Shown here piece after piece: positions 1-8,228 of a DNA stretch of 36,230 bases. This stretch comes from Spirochaetales bacterium (GTDB lineage: Bacteria > Spirochaetota > Spirochaetia > Sphaerochaetales > Sphaerochaetaceae): assembly GCA_028719825.1 (NCBI GenBank), contig JAQYLW010000034.1, forward strand, positions 1-36,230, read 5' to 3'. The notes beneath the pieces are model-generated. The model saw only the letters and a program-made list of their open reading frames with translations. It searched no databases and was not told where the DNA came from. The translations under genes were made by a program, and so were the position numbers. Position 1 is the first letter of the stretch. Every line of letters starts with the position of its first letter.

Positions 1-533
1 ACTACATCAGCATTTTCTCCTGCAAGTGTTCCTCCACCCTGACGAATTACTTCATATTGAAGGCCTGACTCTGTTTCTATAACTCCTTCGCGTTTTTTGT
101 TTTCATCTAAAAATTCTTGAGCGATTACTATGTTTTTATCAGCAATTATTTTAGTAATTTCATCAATTCTTTCCCTGAAGGCGTCTTCTATTTCTTGTCT
201 TTCTTCTTCACTAACCTCAATACCTTCATTCGCATCCGTGATGCCTTTAATAAGGTTGTTCATAGCATCTGTAATTGCATTGTCATCAAAGCCATAGTAT
301 GAATATTCGCCTTTCATATTACTCATTGTGGCATTGCCGATAAGATATGCAAACCTGTTCTCACCGGTAATAGAAGATGGATTTTCATCGCTTGGAGATT
401 CTATAGTTTCCGTAACCTGAGGTTGTGCGCTTTCGGAAGAAGAAGGATTAATATGACCTATAGCATAACCTAAAATAAAAGCGATAACGCATACCACGCA
501 CAGTATGACTATTGATTTTTTTGAAATTGTCAT
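1..533 (-). CDS. FKBP-type peptidyl-prolyl cis-trans isomerase, Mip/FkpA-like (3' end outside window)
   Basis: This gene is not in the ORF track because its 3' end runs off the window. Translating leftward from the ATG at 533 gives MTISKKSIVI, an uncleaved-signal or anchor-like hydrophobic segment (about residues 7-26), then a Ser/Pro/Glu-rich linker. An acidic helical region (about 60-150) follows that matches the dimerising FKBP_N domain, with FLDENKKREGV at its end. SGLQYEVIRQGGG then marks the start of the FKBP catalytic domain, which is cut by the window edge. The family folds proteins in the periplasm or at the outer face of the inner membrane. GAGGGG lies 4 nt before the ATG. Membrane-anchored Mip-type FKBPs are mostly found in diderms, which informs the host guess. 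The family assignment is strong; the catalytic residues cannot be checked. Confidence 0.85.
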   Translation of the reverse strand, partial: MTISKKSIVILCVVCVIAFILGYAIGHINPSSSESAQPQVTETIESPSDENPSSITGENRFAYLIGNATMSNMKGEYSYYGFDDNAITDAMNNLIKGITDANEGIEVSEEERQEIEDAFRERIDEITKIIADKNIVIAQEFLDENKKREGVIETESGLQYEVIRQGGGTLAGENADV

Positions 534-561
534 TTTCCCCTCACTAATAATACTCTTTATT

Positions 562-590
562 AATTTACAAATAACCGTGCATTATTTCAA
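562..590 (-). promoter_or_regulatory. Candidate sigma70 promoter for the FKBP gene
   Basis: On the minus strand a TTGAAA (585-590) is separated by 17 nt from TAAATT (562-567), about 30 nt before the FKBP start codon. The 87-nt gap after yqeC is long enough for an independent promoter. The -10 box is only a fair match and the call rests on position and spacing alone. Confidence 0.35.
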
Positions 591-620
591 TAGAACGCCT
601 CTTGGCAAAAGACCGTATAA

Positions 621-1304
621 CTAAAACTTCACTCCTGCATAAAGCTTATTCTCTTTTATGGAAATAAGCATATAATTGAGTTCTTTTTTAAACATCATCG
701 CATTGATTTTTTCTATTTCCTCTGCAGAGACAACATCAGCCTGATTAAAAACTATAAAGCTGTATCTTCCCTTTTTATCCTTTTGAATACAGGAGGGGTT
801 GTCTATGAGCTTTTCGATAAACGAAAGTGAGCAAATCGGGGGAAGAGGCGTGGTTTCTTTTATAAGCTCTTCATATCCGAACAGGACATCCTTTATGGGT
901 TTACCTAATGCCGATAAGCCTACAACACAGAGGGTTGAATCCGTTTCATCTATAACGACAGGATCACGTTGTGTGTGAAATTTAAGGGGCAGACCACGTG
1001 AACCGTCTGCCTCTATTATTGTTTTATCGTATTTTACAAGGTTTTCTTTAATAACAGCTTCACCAGGATTTATGCATTTGCCGTTTTGATAATTCCACAA
1101 ACACGTTGCACCTTCAAACACAAGATTTGACTGAACCTTTGTTGTTGTAGTTACCAATACCCTTTCCCCGTATGAAGAAAAAATATTGGCAAGCTTCACC
1201 ATTAAGGATGTTTTCCCCCCACCTCCCGTTATGGAGATAACGCTTGCATCCTTTAAAAAGAACCTGAGCGAAGATGATAAAATCTCATTATAAACGGATT
1301 TCAT
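621..1304 (-). CDS. yqeC: YqeC-type selenium-dependent hydroxylase accessory protein
   Basis: The 227-residue protein has a P-loop, ITGGGGKTSLM (GGGGKT at 27-32), followed by VLVTTTTKVQ. These are hallmarks of the YqeC family (putative selenium-dependent hydroxylase accessory protein). The family is known from genome context with SelD and selenium-dependent molybdenum hydroxylases; its biochemical role is not settled. An EADGSRGLPLK segment (about 97-107) fits the same family. The ATG overlaps the selD stop as TAATG, so translation is probably coupled. It is the last gene of the overlapping cNMP-DUF3343-selD-yqeC unit. Length is close to the family norm and no defect is visible. The family call is firm; the link to a molybdenum hydroxylase is inferred from family knowledge, since none is encoded here. 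Confidence 0.85.
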   Translation of the reverse strand: MKSVYNEILSSSLRFFLKDASVISITGGGGKTSLMVKLANIFSSYGERVLVTTTTKVQSNLVFEGATCLWNYQNGKCINPGEAVIKENLVKYDKTIIEADGSRGLPLKFHTQRDPVVIDETDSTLCVVGLSALGKPIKDVLFGYEELIKETTPLPPICSLSFIEKLIDNPSCIQKDKKGRYSFIVFNQADVVSAEEIEKINAMMFKKELNYMLISIKENKLYAGVKF

Positions 1305-2329
1305 TATTCTACTATAATCTGATGAGTATCCTTATCCGTGACTTCACCTATTATCCGAGCATCCGTATATTCGCTTACAAATTCCTCGGCTTCATTATAA
1401 GGAAGGGAGAGCAAAAGTCCTCCCGATGTCTGAGGATCATACAGAATATCCGTAAGTGGAAGAGGGATTGATTCTTTTATTAAAATCTTACCCTCCGTGT
1501 ATTCCCTGTTGTAATATGAGGCACAGGGCAGATAACCGTACTCTGCAAGCGAAAATGCTTCTTCTATATAGGGCACAGCTTTTGCTTTGATTCTTATGCT
1601 GTATTCCTTTTTATCTGTCATTTCGGCAAGGTGTCCCAAAAGACCAAAACCCGTAACATCGGTTGCGGCATGTACCGTGTGGTTTTTGGCAATTAAACAG
1701 GCGTATTTATTCAAAAGCGTCATGCTGTCAATTGCACTCTTTATTCCCTGTTGCGATACGGCAGAACATCTGTATGCCGTGTTTATTATCCCAACCCCCA
1801 AGGCCTTTGTAAGTACTACTGCATCCCCTTTTACTATTGTGTTGTTGCGCCACACCTTGTTTTTTTCAACCTTACCCGTAACGGCAAGCCCGTATTTAAT
1901 TCCCTGATCTTCTATTGTATGTCCGCCGGCAATCGCTATCCCTGCTTCTGTTGCCTTGGATATTCCTCCCTCAAGAATCCTTTTCAAAATTCCTTTATCG
2001 AGTTTTTGAACAAAGCACATTAGGGATAAGGCATAAATGGGTTCTGCTCCCATTGCATATATGTCACTTAACGCATTTGCTGCTGCAATCTGTCCAAAAA
2101 TAAAAGGATCATCAACCATAGGAGGGAAAAAGTCAACGGTGGATACTAAGGATAAATCATTTGTAATATTATAAACAAGCGCATCTTCCGCACCGTCAAA
2201 CCCCACTTCAAGATGCTCATCTTTAAAAGACGGCAGTCCTTCAAGAACTTTCATAAGGTCACGTGCTTTAAGCTTTGCCCCGCATCCTGCTGCTGAAGAA
2301 AAACTTGTCAACTTAACATTATCGCTCAT
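1304..2329 (-). CDS. selD: Selenide, water dikinase (selenophosphate synthase), Cys form
   Basis: SelD makes selenophosphate from selenide and ATP, the selenium donor for selenocysteine, selenouridine and selenium-cofactor synthesis. The N-terminus carries AAGCGAKL with the catalytic Cys16 and Lys19 in the positions expected for SelD. It is a cysteine rather than a selenocysteine enzyme, so no recoding is needed. DFFPPMVDDPFIFGQIAAANA, AGGHTIED, TDVTGFGLLGHL and YDPQTSGGLL match the AIRS/SelD fold. The ATG at 2329 (protein MSDNVKL) is preferred over the track start at 2374, because AAGGAG sits 7 nt upstream of it and the homologous region starts there. It overlaps the end of the DUF3343 gene by 11 nt and is coupled to yqeC by TAATG. 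The function is confident; the use of the product here (SelA/SelB, SelU or hydroxylase cofactor) is not visible. Confidence 0.95.
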   Translation of the reverse strand: MSDNVKLTSFSSAAGCGAKLKARDLMKVLEGLPSFKDEHLEVGFDGAEDALVYNITNDLSLVSTVDFFPPMVDDPFIFGQIAAANALSDIYAMGAEPIYALSLMCFVQKLDKGILKRILEGGISKATEAGIAIAGGHTIEDQGIKYGLAVTGKVEKNKVWRNNTIVKGDAVVLTKALGVGIINTAYRCSAVSQQGIKSAIDSMTLLNKYACLIAKNHTVHAATDVTGFGLLGHLAEMTDKKEYSIRIKAKAVPYIEEAFSLAEYGYLPCASYYNREYTEGKILIKESIPLPLTDILYDPQTSGGLLLSLPYNEAEEFVSEYTDARIIGEVTDKDTHQIIVE

Positions 2330-2564
2330 ATATAATCTCCTTTTCTTTTCCGCAAACTGCATATATCCCCTCAAGCCCTTCGGATTTTTTCATCTGTTCA
2401 ATATCATCCCTTTGCATATCGTTTTGCAAAACAAGACAAGAGGAACAACTTGATGAAATGAAACGCGGAGTGGGAGAAATACAAAACGGATAAGACTTGA
2501 ATTTTTTCTTTGCAAGAATAGTGTGATAGTGAGATTCAAAAGTGACTACAAGAACCTTGTCCAT
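2319..2564 (-). CDS. DUF3343 protein (putative Se/S carrier-like)
   Basis: This small protein of 81 residues matches DUF3343, a family annotated as putative Se/S carrier-like. The diagnostic part is ISPTPRFISSSCSSC (about 29-43), where family members have a Pro-rich turn followed by one or two cysteines; Cys40 and Cys43 are the candidate chalcogen-carrying residues. The ATG at 2564 overlaps the TGA of the upstream cNMP gene (TGATG). The track start at 2567 would be a TTG and is less likely. The gene is enclosed between a cyclic-nucleotide-binding protein and selD with overlaps on both sides, which supports a selenium delivery role. The biochemical function of the family is not established, so the carrier role is inference. 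Confidence 0.75.
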   Translation of the reverse strand: MDKVLVVTFESHYHTILAKKKFKSYPFCISPTPRFISSSCSSCLVLQNDMQRDDIEQMKKSEGLEGIYAVCGKEKEIIYER

Positions 2565-3049
2565 CAATTCAAAAACTCTTTGCTCTTTTCGTTGATACGC
2601 TTACTTGCATATGAAAACATATGCATTCTTTTCATAAGACCCTGCGATTTTTTCTTGCCGCTTTGCTCTGCTTCTAAATATTCGTCTATAGTGTTGCACG
2701 AAGACATGTACAATCTGTACATATCCCTGACCTTTGCGGATAAACTGGACATTATCGCCATGATTCGCTGAGGTTTTGCATTGAAGAACTCCGTGAAATT
2801 ATCATGAGTAATGATTTCAACCTCGGTATCTTCCAATGCCACTGATGTTCCATAGCGAGGGAGCGACTCCAAAAACCCAAGCTCTCCGAAAAAACTACAT
2901 CTTTCGTTCACGCTTAACACAACCCTGTGTTCAGTGTTGTATCCGCCATAGATTCCAACCCTACCCGACACAATATAGTACATCCAAAGCTCAAAATCGC
3001 CCTCGTTCGATATAATCTGACCTTTCTTGAATTTTTTATTCTCAATCAT
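2564..3049 (-). CDS. Cyclic-nucleotide-binding domain protein without DNA-binding domain
   Basis: The 161-residue protein has a cNMP-binding beta barrel: FKKGQIISNEGD, YIVSGRVGIY, then a phosphate-binding-cassette-like FFGELGFLESLPRYGTSV (about 53-70). The Glu and Arg that contact the cyclic nucleotide phosphate in the CAP/PKA family are present. The last ~60 residues (from about 95) look helical and charged and contain no recognisable helix-turn-helix, so this is probably not a CRP-type transcription factor. It may sense a nucleotide and act on a partner. It starts a cluster with overlapping stop and start codons leading into DUF3343, selD and yqeC. A GAGA 6 nt before the ATG at 3049 is a weak ribosome site. 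Ligand, partner and any link to selenium metabolism are unknown. Confidence 0.75.
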   Translation of the reverse strand: MIENKKFKKGQIISNEGDFELWMYYIVSGRVGIYGGYNTEHRVVLSVNERCSFFGELGFLESLPRYGTSVALEDTEVEIITHDNFTEFFNAKPQRIMAIMSSLSAKVRDMYRLYMSSCNTIDEYLEAEQSGKKKSQGLMKRMHMFSYASKRINEKSKEFLN

Positions 3050-3200
3050 GTGAATCTCGTTTTATATATGTATTATATACTATTTTCATTATATTTTAAA
3101 ATAAGGGATGGAGAGCTGATTGATCCTCTCTCATAACATACTGATATTATTCTCTTTCTAAAAGATAAACAGAATACTTTTCAGCCTGATAGTTGTCCCT
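3050..3200 (-). other. Intergenic gap between tsaB and the cNMP gene
   Basis: This 151-nt gap separates the long ffh-to-tsaB run from the selenium cluster. A perfect TATAAT occurs about 25-30 nt before the cNMP start on the minus strand, but its -35 is poor. A weak GAGAG...CTCTC hairpin lies near 3112-3133 without a T run. Both suggest a weak transcription boundary; neither is strong enough to call separately. Confidence 0.3.
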
Positions 3201-3869
3201 TTATTCTCTACAGAGCCCTGAATGCTCTCTGACATATTTAGGACCTTTGGCATAATCGTCAAAATCCATATTTTTTGCAATTTCAATCATTGTAAATGCA
3301 GGATTTTGAATTTGATCCTTTGATGCAAAAAGTATGTCTTTTTTGTATGAATCAGTCGCAATATCAATAAGCGACAACACCTTGTCCCTTTCATCAGGAT
3401 GCGTTACAAACGCAATTTTGTCGTATGGCTTTTTAAGTATATTCTCAAAAGAGATATCCTCATCATCAGATAAGCGCTCTTTATCTTTAAAAACAGCAGA
3501 GTAAAATCTGTTCATACGTGCATCTATTAGAGGAATTACAACCCTGTCTTTGTCGTGATTTTTATAAGACAAGGCAAGGGTTAAGAGCGAGGATACGCTT
3601 TTTATTCTAATCCCCTTTGATGATGTAAATCCCTTAGCCACGGATGAGGCAATGCGCAGCGATGTAAACGAACCCGGCCCCTCTGAAATAACAAAATACT
3701 CTATATCGTCCAAACACACATTGTGCTCGTCCATAATTTCCAAAATGCCATCAAGAAGCTTCTTATCCGCCCTTCTCAAATCCGGATAGCTTTTACAAAA
3801 AATTTCATCATTCACTTCAAGCGCAATGTAAAGCGAATCCGATGACGAATCAATTGACACTATAGCCAT
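3201..3869 (-). CDS. tsaB: tRNA t6A37 threonylcarbamoyl transferase complex subunit TsaB
   Basis: TsaB is the ASKHA-fold partner of TsaD in making N6-threonylcarbamoyladenosine at position 37 of ANN-decoding tRNAs. The protein starts MAIVSIDSSSDSLYIAL, has ISEGPGSFTSLRI (about 62-73, family GPGSFTGLRI) and VIPLIDARMNRFYSAVF, all family signatures. The ATG at 3869 (222 residues) is preferred to the track start at 3905. It lies 1 nt after the tsaE stop, has AGGA about 5 nt upstream, and MAIVSID is the conserved N-terminus. TsaB proteins commonly lack intact ATPase motifs and serve as a scaffold. It is the last gene of the long ffh-valS-tsaE run and lies next to its pathway partner tsaE. TsaC and TsaD are not in the window. 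Confidence 0.9.
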   Translation of the reverse strand: MAIVSIDSSSDSLYIALEVNDEIFCKSYPDLRRADKKLLDGILEIMDEHNVCLDDIEYFVISEGPGSFTSLRIASSVAKGFTSSKGIRIKSVSSLLTLALSYKNHDKDRVVIPLIDARMNRFYSAVFKDKERLSDDEDISFENILKKPYDKIAFVTHPDERDKVLSLIDIATDSYKKDILFASKDQIQNPAFTMIEIAKNMDFDDYAKGPKYVREHSGLCRE

Positions 3870-3870
3870 T

Positions 3871-4308
3871 TTATCCTGCCTTTGAAATAACAACCTCTCT
3901 ATCACCGTTTTGATTTATTGAAATTGTTATTGAATTATAAGATATGTTCTTAAGATAATCCTTAATCAAAAGGGGCCATTCAATACACACAATGCTATCT
4001 GATGACAAGATGTACCTTCCGTCTATAAGATCAAATTCAGTAGGATCGGAAAGCCTGTAAAGGTCAAGATGATAAAGGCTGTTTTTACCTGATGTATAAT
4101 GCTGAACAAGTGTAAAGGTTGGAGAAACAATGGGCTCCGTAATACCAAGGCACTCTGCTATTCCTTTAACAAAAACAGTTTTTCCTGCCCCTAAACTCCC
4201 TGACAAAGTTACAACGCTTCTTTGTTTTAAACCTGCCATAAATTCATAGGCAAGAGAGAGCATTTCATCCTCGTTATGAACGATGTATTTTTTATCAAAC
4301 TCTATCAT
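3871..4308 (-). CDS. tsaE: tRNA t6A37 biosynthesis ATPase TsaE
   Basis: TsaE is the small P-loop ATPase that drives turnover of the TsaB-TsaD complex in t6A synthesis. The 145-residue product has a Walker A, GSLGAGKT (37-44), the switch region IVSPTFTLV (about 60-68), LYHLDLYRL and a late IEW motif. These occur in the family order and at the family's usual length. It follows the TPR gene by 15 nt and precedes tsaB by 1 nt, a gene pair seen in many bacteria. No key residue appears lost. Confidence 0.93.
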   Translation of the reverse strand: MIEFDKKYIVHNEDEMLSLAYEFMAGLKQRSVVTLSGSLGAGKTVFVKGIAECLGITEPIVSPTFTLVQHYTSGKNSLYHLDLYRLSDPTEFDLIDGRYILSSDSIVCIEWPLLIKDYLKNISYNSITISINQNGDREVVISKAG

Positions 4309-4323
4309 TGTTGTTTATTCCCT

Positions 4324-5559
4324 TTAATCATGCTTATGACAATCACAATGCGTATGATCGCTATGATGGTGTTCATCGCTTTGTATATGTTCCTTATCAT
4401 GACAATCGCATTCGTGTTCATCCTTGTCCTTGTTAGGATATACGAACTTATAAGGAGCTGAAGCATTAAATTCCTTTATAAGCGAGTCTATCATGGGATC
4501 CTTATCGTCTGTTTCAATAAGGTTATAAAGGGATTTTTCGGCATTCTCATAATCGGATGTGTACAAATTCATCAGCACTAAATTTGACGAATAGGAAGGA
4601 TTATCCCTATCTAAATCCTCTGCTGTTTTCATATACACTTTAGCCAGCTCCTTTGAACCCACTTCCCATTCAGACATAGCAAGTTCGTTATAGAACAAAG
4701 CGTCTGTATTATCGCTTTTAAGACACGACAACAAAACATTTCGTGCCTCTTCAAATTTACGAGATACCCTCAATGCCCAGCCGTACAAAAGCGCATATTG
4801 ATATTCCTTGTTGTATTTTTCGTATAATGCGAGGGCTTTTTTAATCCCTTCGTCAAACCTGTCTGTCATTATAAGATCATACACTTCGGCATATTCGTCT
4901 TCCTTCTCCATGGCTTCTGCTGCCTTACTTCGCATTTTTTTTGCGTTTTTAAGGCGGGCATCCTCTGTTTTATACGATGCTATAAATTCATCAAGATATT
5001 CTGCGGATGATACAAAATTCCCCTCTCTGAAATGGAACGATGCAAGTTCATATGCGATATCCGAGCTTTGGGGGAACATAGCCCGAGCGGCTTTTAGAGT
5101 TTCAAAAACAAGATTGTCATATGCCTCGTAATCCTCAATATTTGTTTTTTGAGCTTCGGCGGCCTTATAGGCATAAACGGCAGACAAGAGAATAAAGGTT
5201 TCTTCATTAGGCATTAGTATTGAAATTGCTTTCAAAAGTGTTTCGGCATTGTCATAGTCCTTTTTTTCAATGCGTACCTTTGCAGCCGTTAACAGATTCA
5301 AAACGGCATTTTCTTCGCCTAAAATAATACTCTTGTAATAATCAAGATACTTATGTGCAAACCCTTTACTGTCTGACGCATAATGAGAAAGAGCATAGAT
5401 TATCCCTGTTTTAATAGCAGACAATTCAACATCAGATGTATTGTCGTTTCCACTTCTTAAAACCGGAAGAGGAATTTCGGGATTGAGGCGTACCCCACCC
5501 ATTATAACAGAACTGCCGGGAGGGATTTTGATATATTCAATATACGACTTGTTATCCAT
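4324..5559 (-). CDS. TPR-repeat protein with His/Cys/Asp-rich C-terminal tail
   Basis: This 411-residue protein has helical repeat segments from about 60 to 370 with TPR character, for example KVRIEKKDYDNAETLLKAI and YGWALRVSRKFEEARNVL. No signal peptide or membrane segment is seen, so it is probably cytosolic. The striking part is the last ~34 residues, an acidic tail packed with His and Cys including two CDCH units, HEHHH-like stretches and a terminal CHKHD, a likely transition-metal-binding tail. The ATG at 5559 is chosen over the track start at 5571, because it overlaps the valS stop as TAATG and has GGGAG 6 nt upstream. It lies between valS and tsaE. Function is unknown; a metal-handling or chaperone-like scaffold is possible. 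Confidence 0.75.
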   Translation of the reverse strand: MDNKSYIEYIKIPPGSSVIMGGVRLNPEIPLPVLRSGNDNTSDVELSAIKTGIIYALSHYASDSKGFAHKYLDYYKSIILGEENAVLNLLTAAKVRIEKKDYDNAETLLKAISILMPNEETFILLSAVYAYKAAEAQKTNIEDYEAYDNLVFETLKAARAMFPQSSDIAYELASFHFREGNFVSSAEYLDEFIASYKTEDARLKNAKKMRSKAAEAMEKEDEYAEVYDLIMTDRFDEGIKKALALYEKYNKEYQYALLYGWALRVSRKFEEARNVLLSCLKSDNTDALFYNELAMSEWEVGSKELAKVYMKTAEDLDRDNPSYSSNLVLMNLYTSDYENAEKSLYNLIETDDKDPMIDSLIKEFNASAPYKFVYPNKDKDEHECDCHDKEHIQSDEHHHSDHTHCDCHKHD

Positions 5560-8210
5560 TATTTCTCCCATGATAAAAGGATTTCATAAGACTCATTTAA
5601 TTTCTTAAGAGTTTCTTCGGCTTCTTCCCTTTTATTCCTCTCTTTTTGTACGGCATTCTCGGATGCTTTATTTATAAATTCATCCGATGATAGCTTCTTT
5701 TCAGCCTCGCTGAGCAGCGTATTGTTCTTGTCTATGTCCTTTTTTATTCTTTTAAGACGTGCTGTAATATCAACGTCAAAAGGCACCTTCACAGAACACT
5801 CATAACCGTATGAACCCGTAAAGATATAACCATCACGCTTTGCACGATCGGAGAATTCTATACTTGAAAGAGCTGCGCCCGTCTTTATGTATTCGCCCTC
5901 GTTTTTAACAAATTCTATAAATTCATCACCGGTGGCGCTGACAATGGCATCTGTTTTATAGCTGTCCGTAAGACCCAGAGTGATTTTTAATGATCTTAAA
6001 TCACGCAGTATTTTTTTAACAAGCTCCACCTTTGCTTCATCTTTGTCTGATATTGCATTCAAATCCGGAGTTGGGTAAGAGAGAGCTATCAACGGCTTTT
6101 CGGAATGTGGAAGATTGGAATAGATTTCTTCTGTTACAAGAGGTATAAACGGATTCATCATAAGCAATGACTTTGAGAGTATATCAAGAAGAATACTGAT
6201 TGTTTCGTTTTGAACATTTTGATCCTCGCTTGATAAAAACAGTTTTGCCCTCTCAATATACACCGCACAGAAGTCATTCCAAAAGAAATCATAAACGGCG
6301 GCTGCGGCATCGTTGATTTTATACTGTTCAAAGCTATCAGAGATTTCCTTTAACGTTTTATTTAAACGAGAATAAATCCATTTGCCCCAGGTATTGAGTT
6401 TTATTGAATTAACATCAACAAGGGTGCGCCCTTCAAGGTTCATCAAAAGATATCGAGAGGCATTCCAAACCTTGTTGGCAAATTTGCTTCCGAATTTGAA
6501 GCTGTCCTTGTCTATCTGTATATCCTGCCCCTGACTTGCCATGTATGCAAGAGTGAACTTCATGGCATCAGAACCATATTCGTTTACAATCTCTATAGGA
6601 TCTATTCCGTTACCAAGGCTCTTTGACATTTTTCTGCCTTTCTTATCACGCACAAGAGAGGTGATATATATGTCTTTAAACGGAACCTCTCCCGTGAACT
6701 CCAAGCCCGCCATTATCATCCTGGCTACCCAAAAGAAAATAATATCATATGCCGTTATAAGAGCATTTGTGGGATAGAAGGTTTTTAAATCCGCAGTTTT
6801 TTCGGGCCACCCAAGCGTGCTGAAAGGCCAAAGCCACGATGAAAACCACGTATCAAGAACATCCTCATCCTGTTTAAGATTTTCGGATGAGCATTTTGGA
6901 CACTTATGAGGTTCATCCTTTGAAACAATAACATGTCCGCACTCCGAGCAAGTCCATACCGGTATTCTATGTCCCCACCACAGCTGTCTTGAAATACACC
7001 AAGGCCTTATGTTTTTCATCCAATGGATGTATGTGCTTTCCCATTTTTCGGGATAAAACCGTATCTTACCCTCCTCAAGCGCTTTTAGGGCCTTTTCTGC
7101 CATTCCGTCCATTTTTACAAACCACTGTTTTGAGAGATACGGCTCTATAAGAGTTGAACATCTGTAGCAGTGTCCGACCTCGTGAGTAAGCGGAGTTTCA
7201 CTTATATAAAAACCGCCCTCCTTTAGTTTCTCAACCGTTTTCTTCCTTGCCTCTGTTACGCTTAAATTTCTAAACTCTTCGGGCACAGCGTTATTCAATG
7301 TTCCGTCAGGGTTCAAAATATTGATCTTTTCAAGGTTGTGGCGTCCTGCACATTCGTAGTCGTGAATATCGTGCGCAGGCGTAATTTTGACGGCCCCTGA
7401 ACCAAATGTCATATCTACAAAGGAATCGGCAACAATTTTGATTTTCCTGTTTGTAAGGGGCAGATCTATTTCTTTACCTATAAGATCCTTATACCTTTCG
7501 TCGTCCGGATGAACGGCAACAGCAGTATCGCCAAACATGGTTTCGGGTCGTGTTGTTGCAACAACAACATAGCCGCTTTTATCACTAAAGGGATATTTTA
7601 TATTCCACAAAAATGAGTCTTCCGAAGAATAGTCAACCTCATCATCTGAAAGGGCTGTTCCGCAGTGAGGACAATAGTTGACAAGATACTCTCCCTTATA
7701 AATCAAACCCCTTTCATAAAGAGTGACAAAGCATTCCTTAACGGCATCCTGCAGTTTTTCATCCATAGTAAAACGCTCTCTTGACCAATCGCATGAGCAG
7801 GCTATTGTTTCAAGCTGGCGTTTAATAATATCGTGGTGTTTGTCCTTTACAAGCCATGTCCTTTCTAAAAATTCCTCACGGCTCATATCCCTGCGTTTTT
7901 TTCCCTCCTTCTCAAGGGCGCATTCAACAACATGTTGAGTTGCAATGCCGGCATGATCAGTTCCGGGAAGCCATAGAGTTTTATAACCCGTACTTCGTTT
8001 ATACCTTACTATAATATCCTGAAGAGTGTTGTTAAGAGCATGCCCCATATGCAAGATGCCCGTAACATTTGGAGGTGGCATAACAACGGAAAATGTTTTA
8101 TCACTATTTGAATTATCAGGATTGTAATACCCTTCGTTCAAAAGCTTTTTATAAATTCTTTCTTCAAAATCCTTTGGTGAATAAACCTTAGACAGTTCTA
8201 TATTCTTCAT
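5559..8210 (-). CDS. valS: Valyl-tRNA synthetase
   Basis: This class I synthetase charges tRNA-Val. The 883-residue protein has the HIGH-type motif HMGH near residue 55 (NVTGILHMGHALNN) and the KMSKS loop GRKMSKSLGNG near 523-528. The CP1 editing domain lies between them (TTRPETMFGDTAVAV), with zinc-site-like CPHCG and CSECG clusters. DHAGIATQ is typical of ValRS. A basic coiled-coil Val_tRNA-synt_C arm occupies roughly the last 65 residues. The length is normal for bacterial ValRS. It lies 18 nt after rpe and is translationally coupled to the TPR gene. A tRNA-Val gene occurs elsewhere in the window at 31472 but is not linked. No anomaly is seen. Confidence 0.98.
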   Translation of the reverse strand: MKNIELSKVYSPKDFEERIYKKLLNEGYYNPDNSNSDKTFSVVMPPPNVTGILHMGHALNNTLQDIIVRYKRSTGYKTLWLPGTDHAGIATQHVVECALEKEGKKRRDMSREEFLERTWLVKDKHHDIIKRQLETIACSCDWSRERFTMDEKLQDAVKECFVTLYERGLIYKGEYLVNYCPHCGTALSDDEVDYSSEDSFLWNIKYPFSDKSGYVVVATTRPETMFGDTAVAVHPDDERYKDLIGKEIDLPLTNRKIKIVADSFVDMTFGSGAVKITPAHDIHDYECAGRHNLEKINILNPDGTLNNAVPEEFRNLSVTEARKKTVEKLKEGGFYISETPLTHEVGHCYRCSTLIEPYLSKQWFVKMDGMAEKALKALEEGKIRFYPEKWESTYIHWMKNIRPWCISRQLWWGHRIPVWTCSECGHVIVSKDEPHKCPKCSSENLKQDEDVLDTWFSSWLWPFSTLGWPEKTADLKTFYPTNALITAYDIIFFWVARMIMAGLEFTGEVPFKDIYITSLVRDKKGRKMSKSLGNGIDPIEIVNEYGSDAMKFTLAYMASQGQDIQIDKDSFKFGSKFANKVWNASRYLLMNLEGRTLVDVNSIKLNTWGKWIYSRLNKTLKEISDSFEQYKINDAAAAVYDFFWNDFCAVYIERAKLFLSSEDQNVQNETISILLDILSKSLLMMNPFIPLVTEEIYSNLPHSEKPLIALSYPTPDLNAISDKDEAKVELVKKILRDLRSLKITLGLTDSYKTDAIVSATGDEFIEFVKNEGEYIKTGAALSSIEFSDRAKRDGYIFTGSYGYECSVKVPFDVDITARLKRIKKDIDKNNTLLSEAEKKLSSDEFINKASENAVQKERNKREEAEETLKKLNESYEILLSWEK

Positions 8211-8228
8211 ATCCTAATAATGATAGAA

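Noticed and set aside
1304-2329. Selenocysteine-containing SelD
   Set aside because: The catalytic position is encoded by a Cys codon; there is no in-frame TGA in the open frame.
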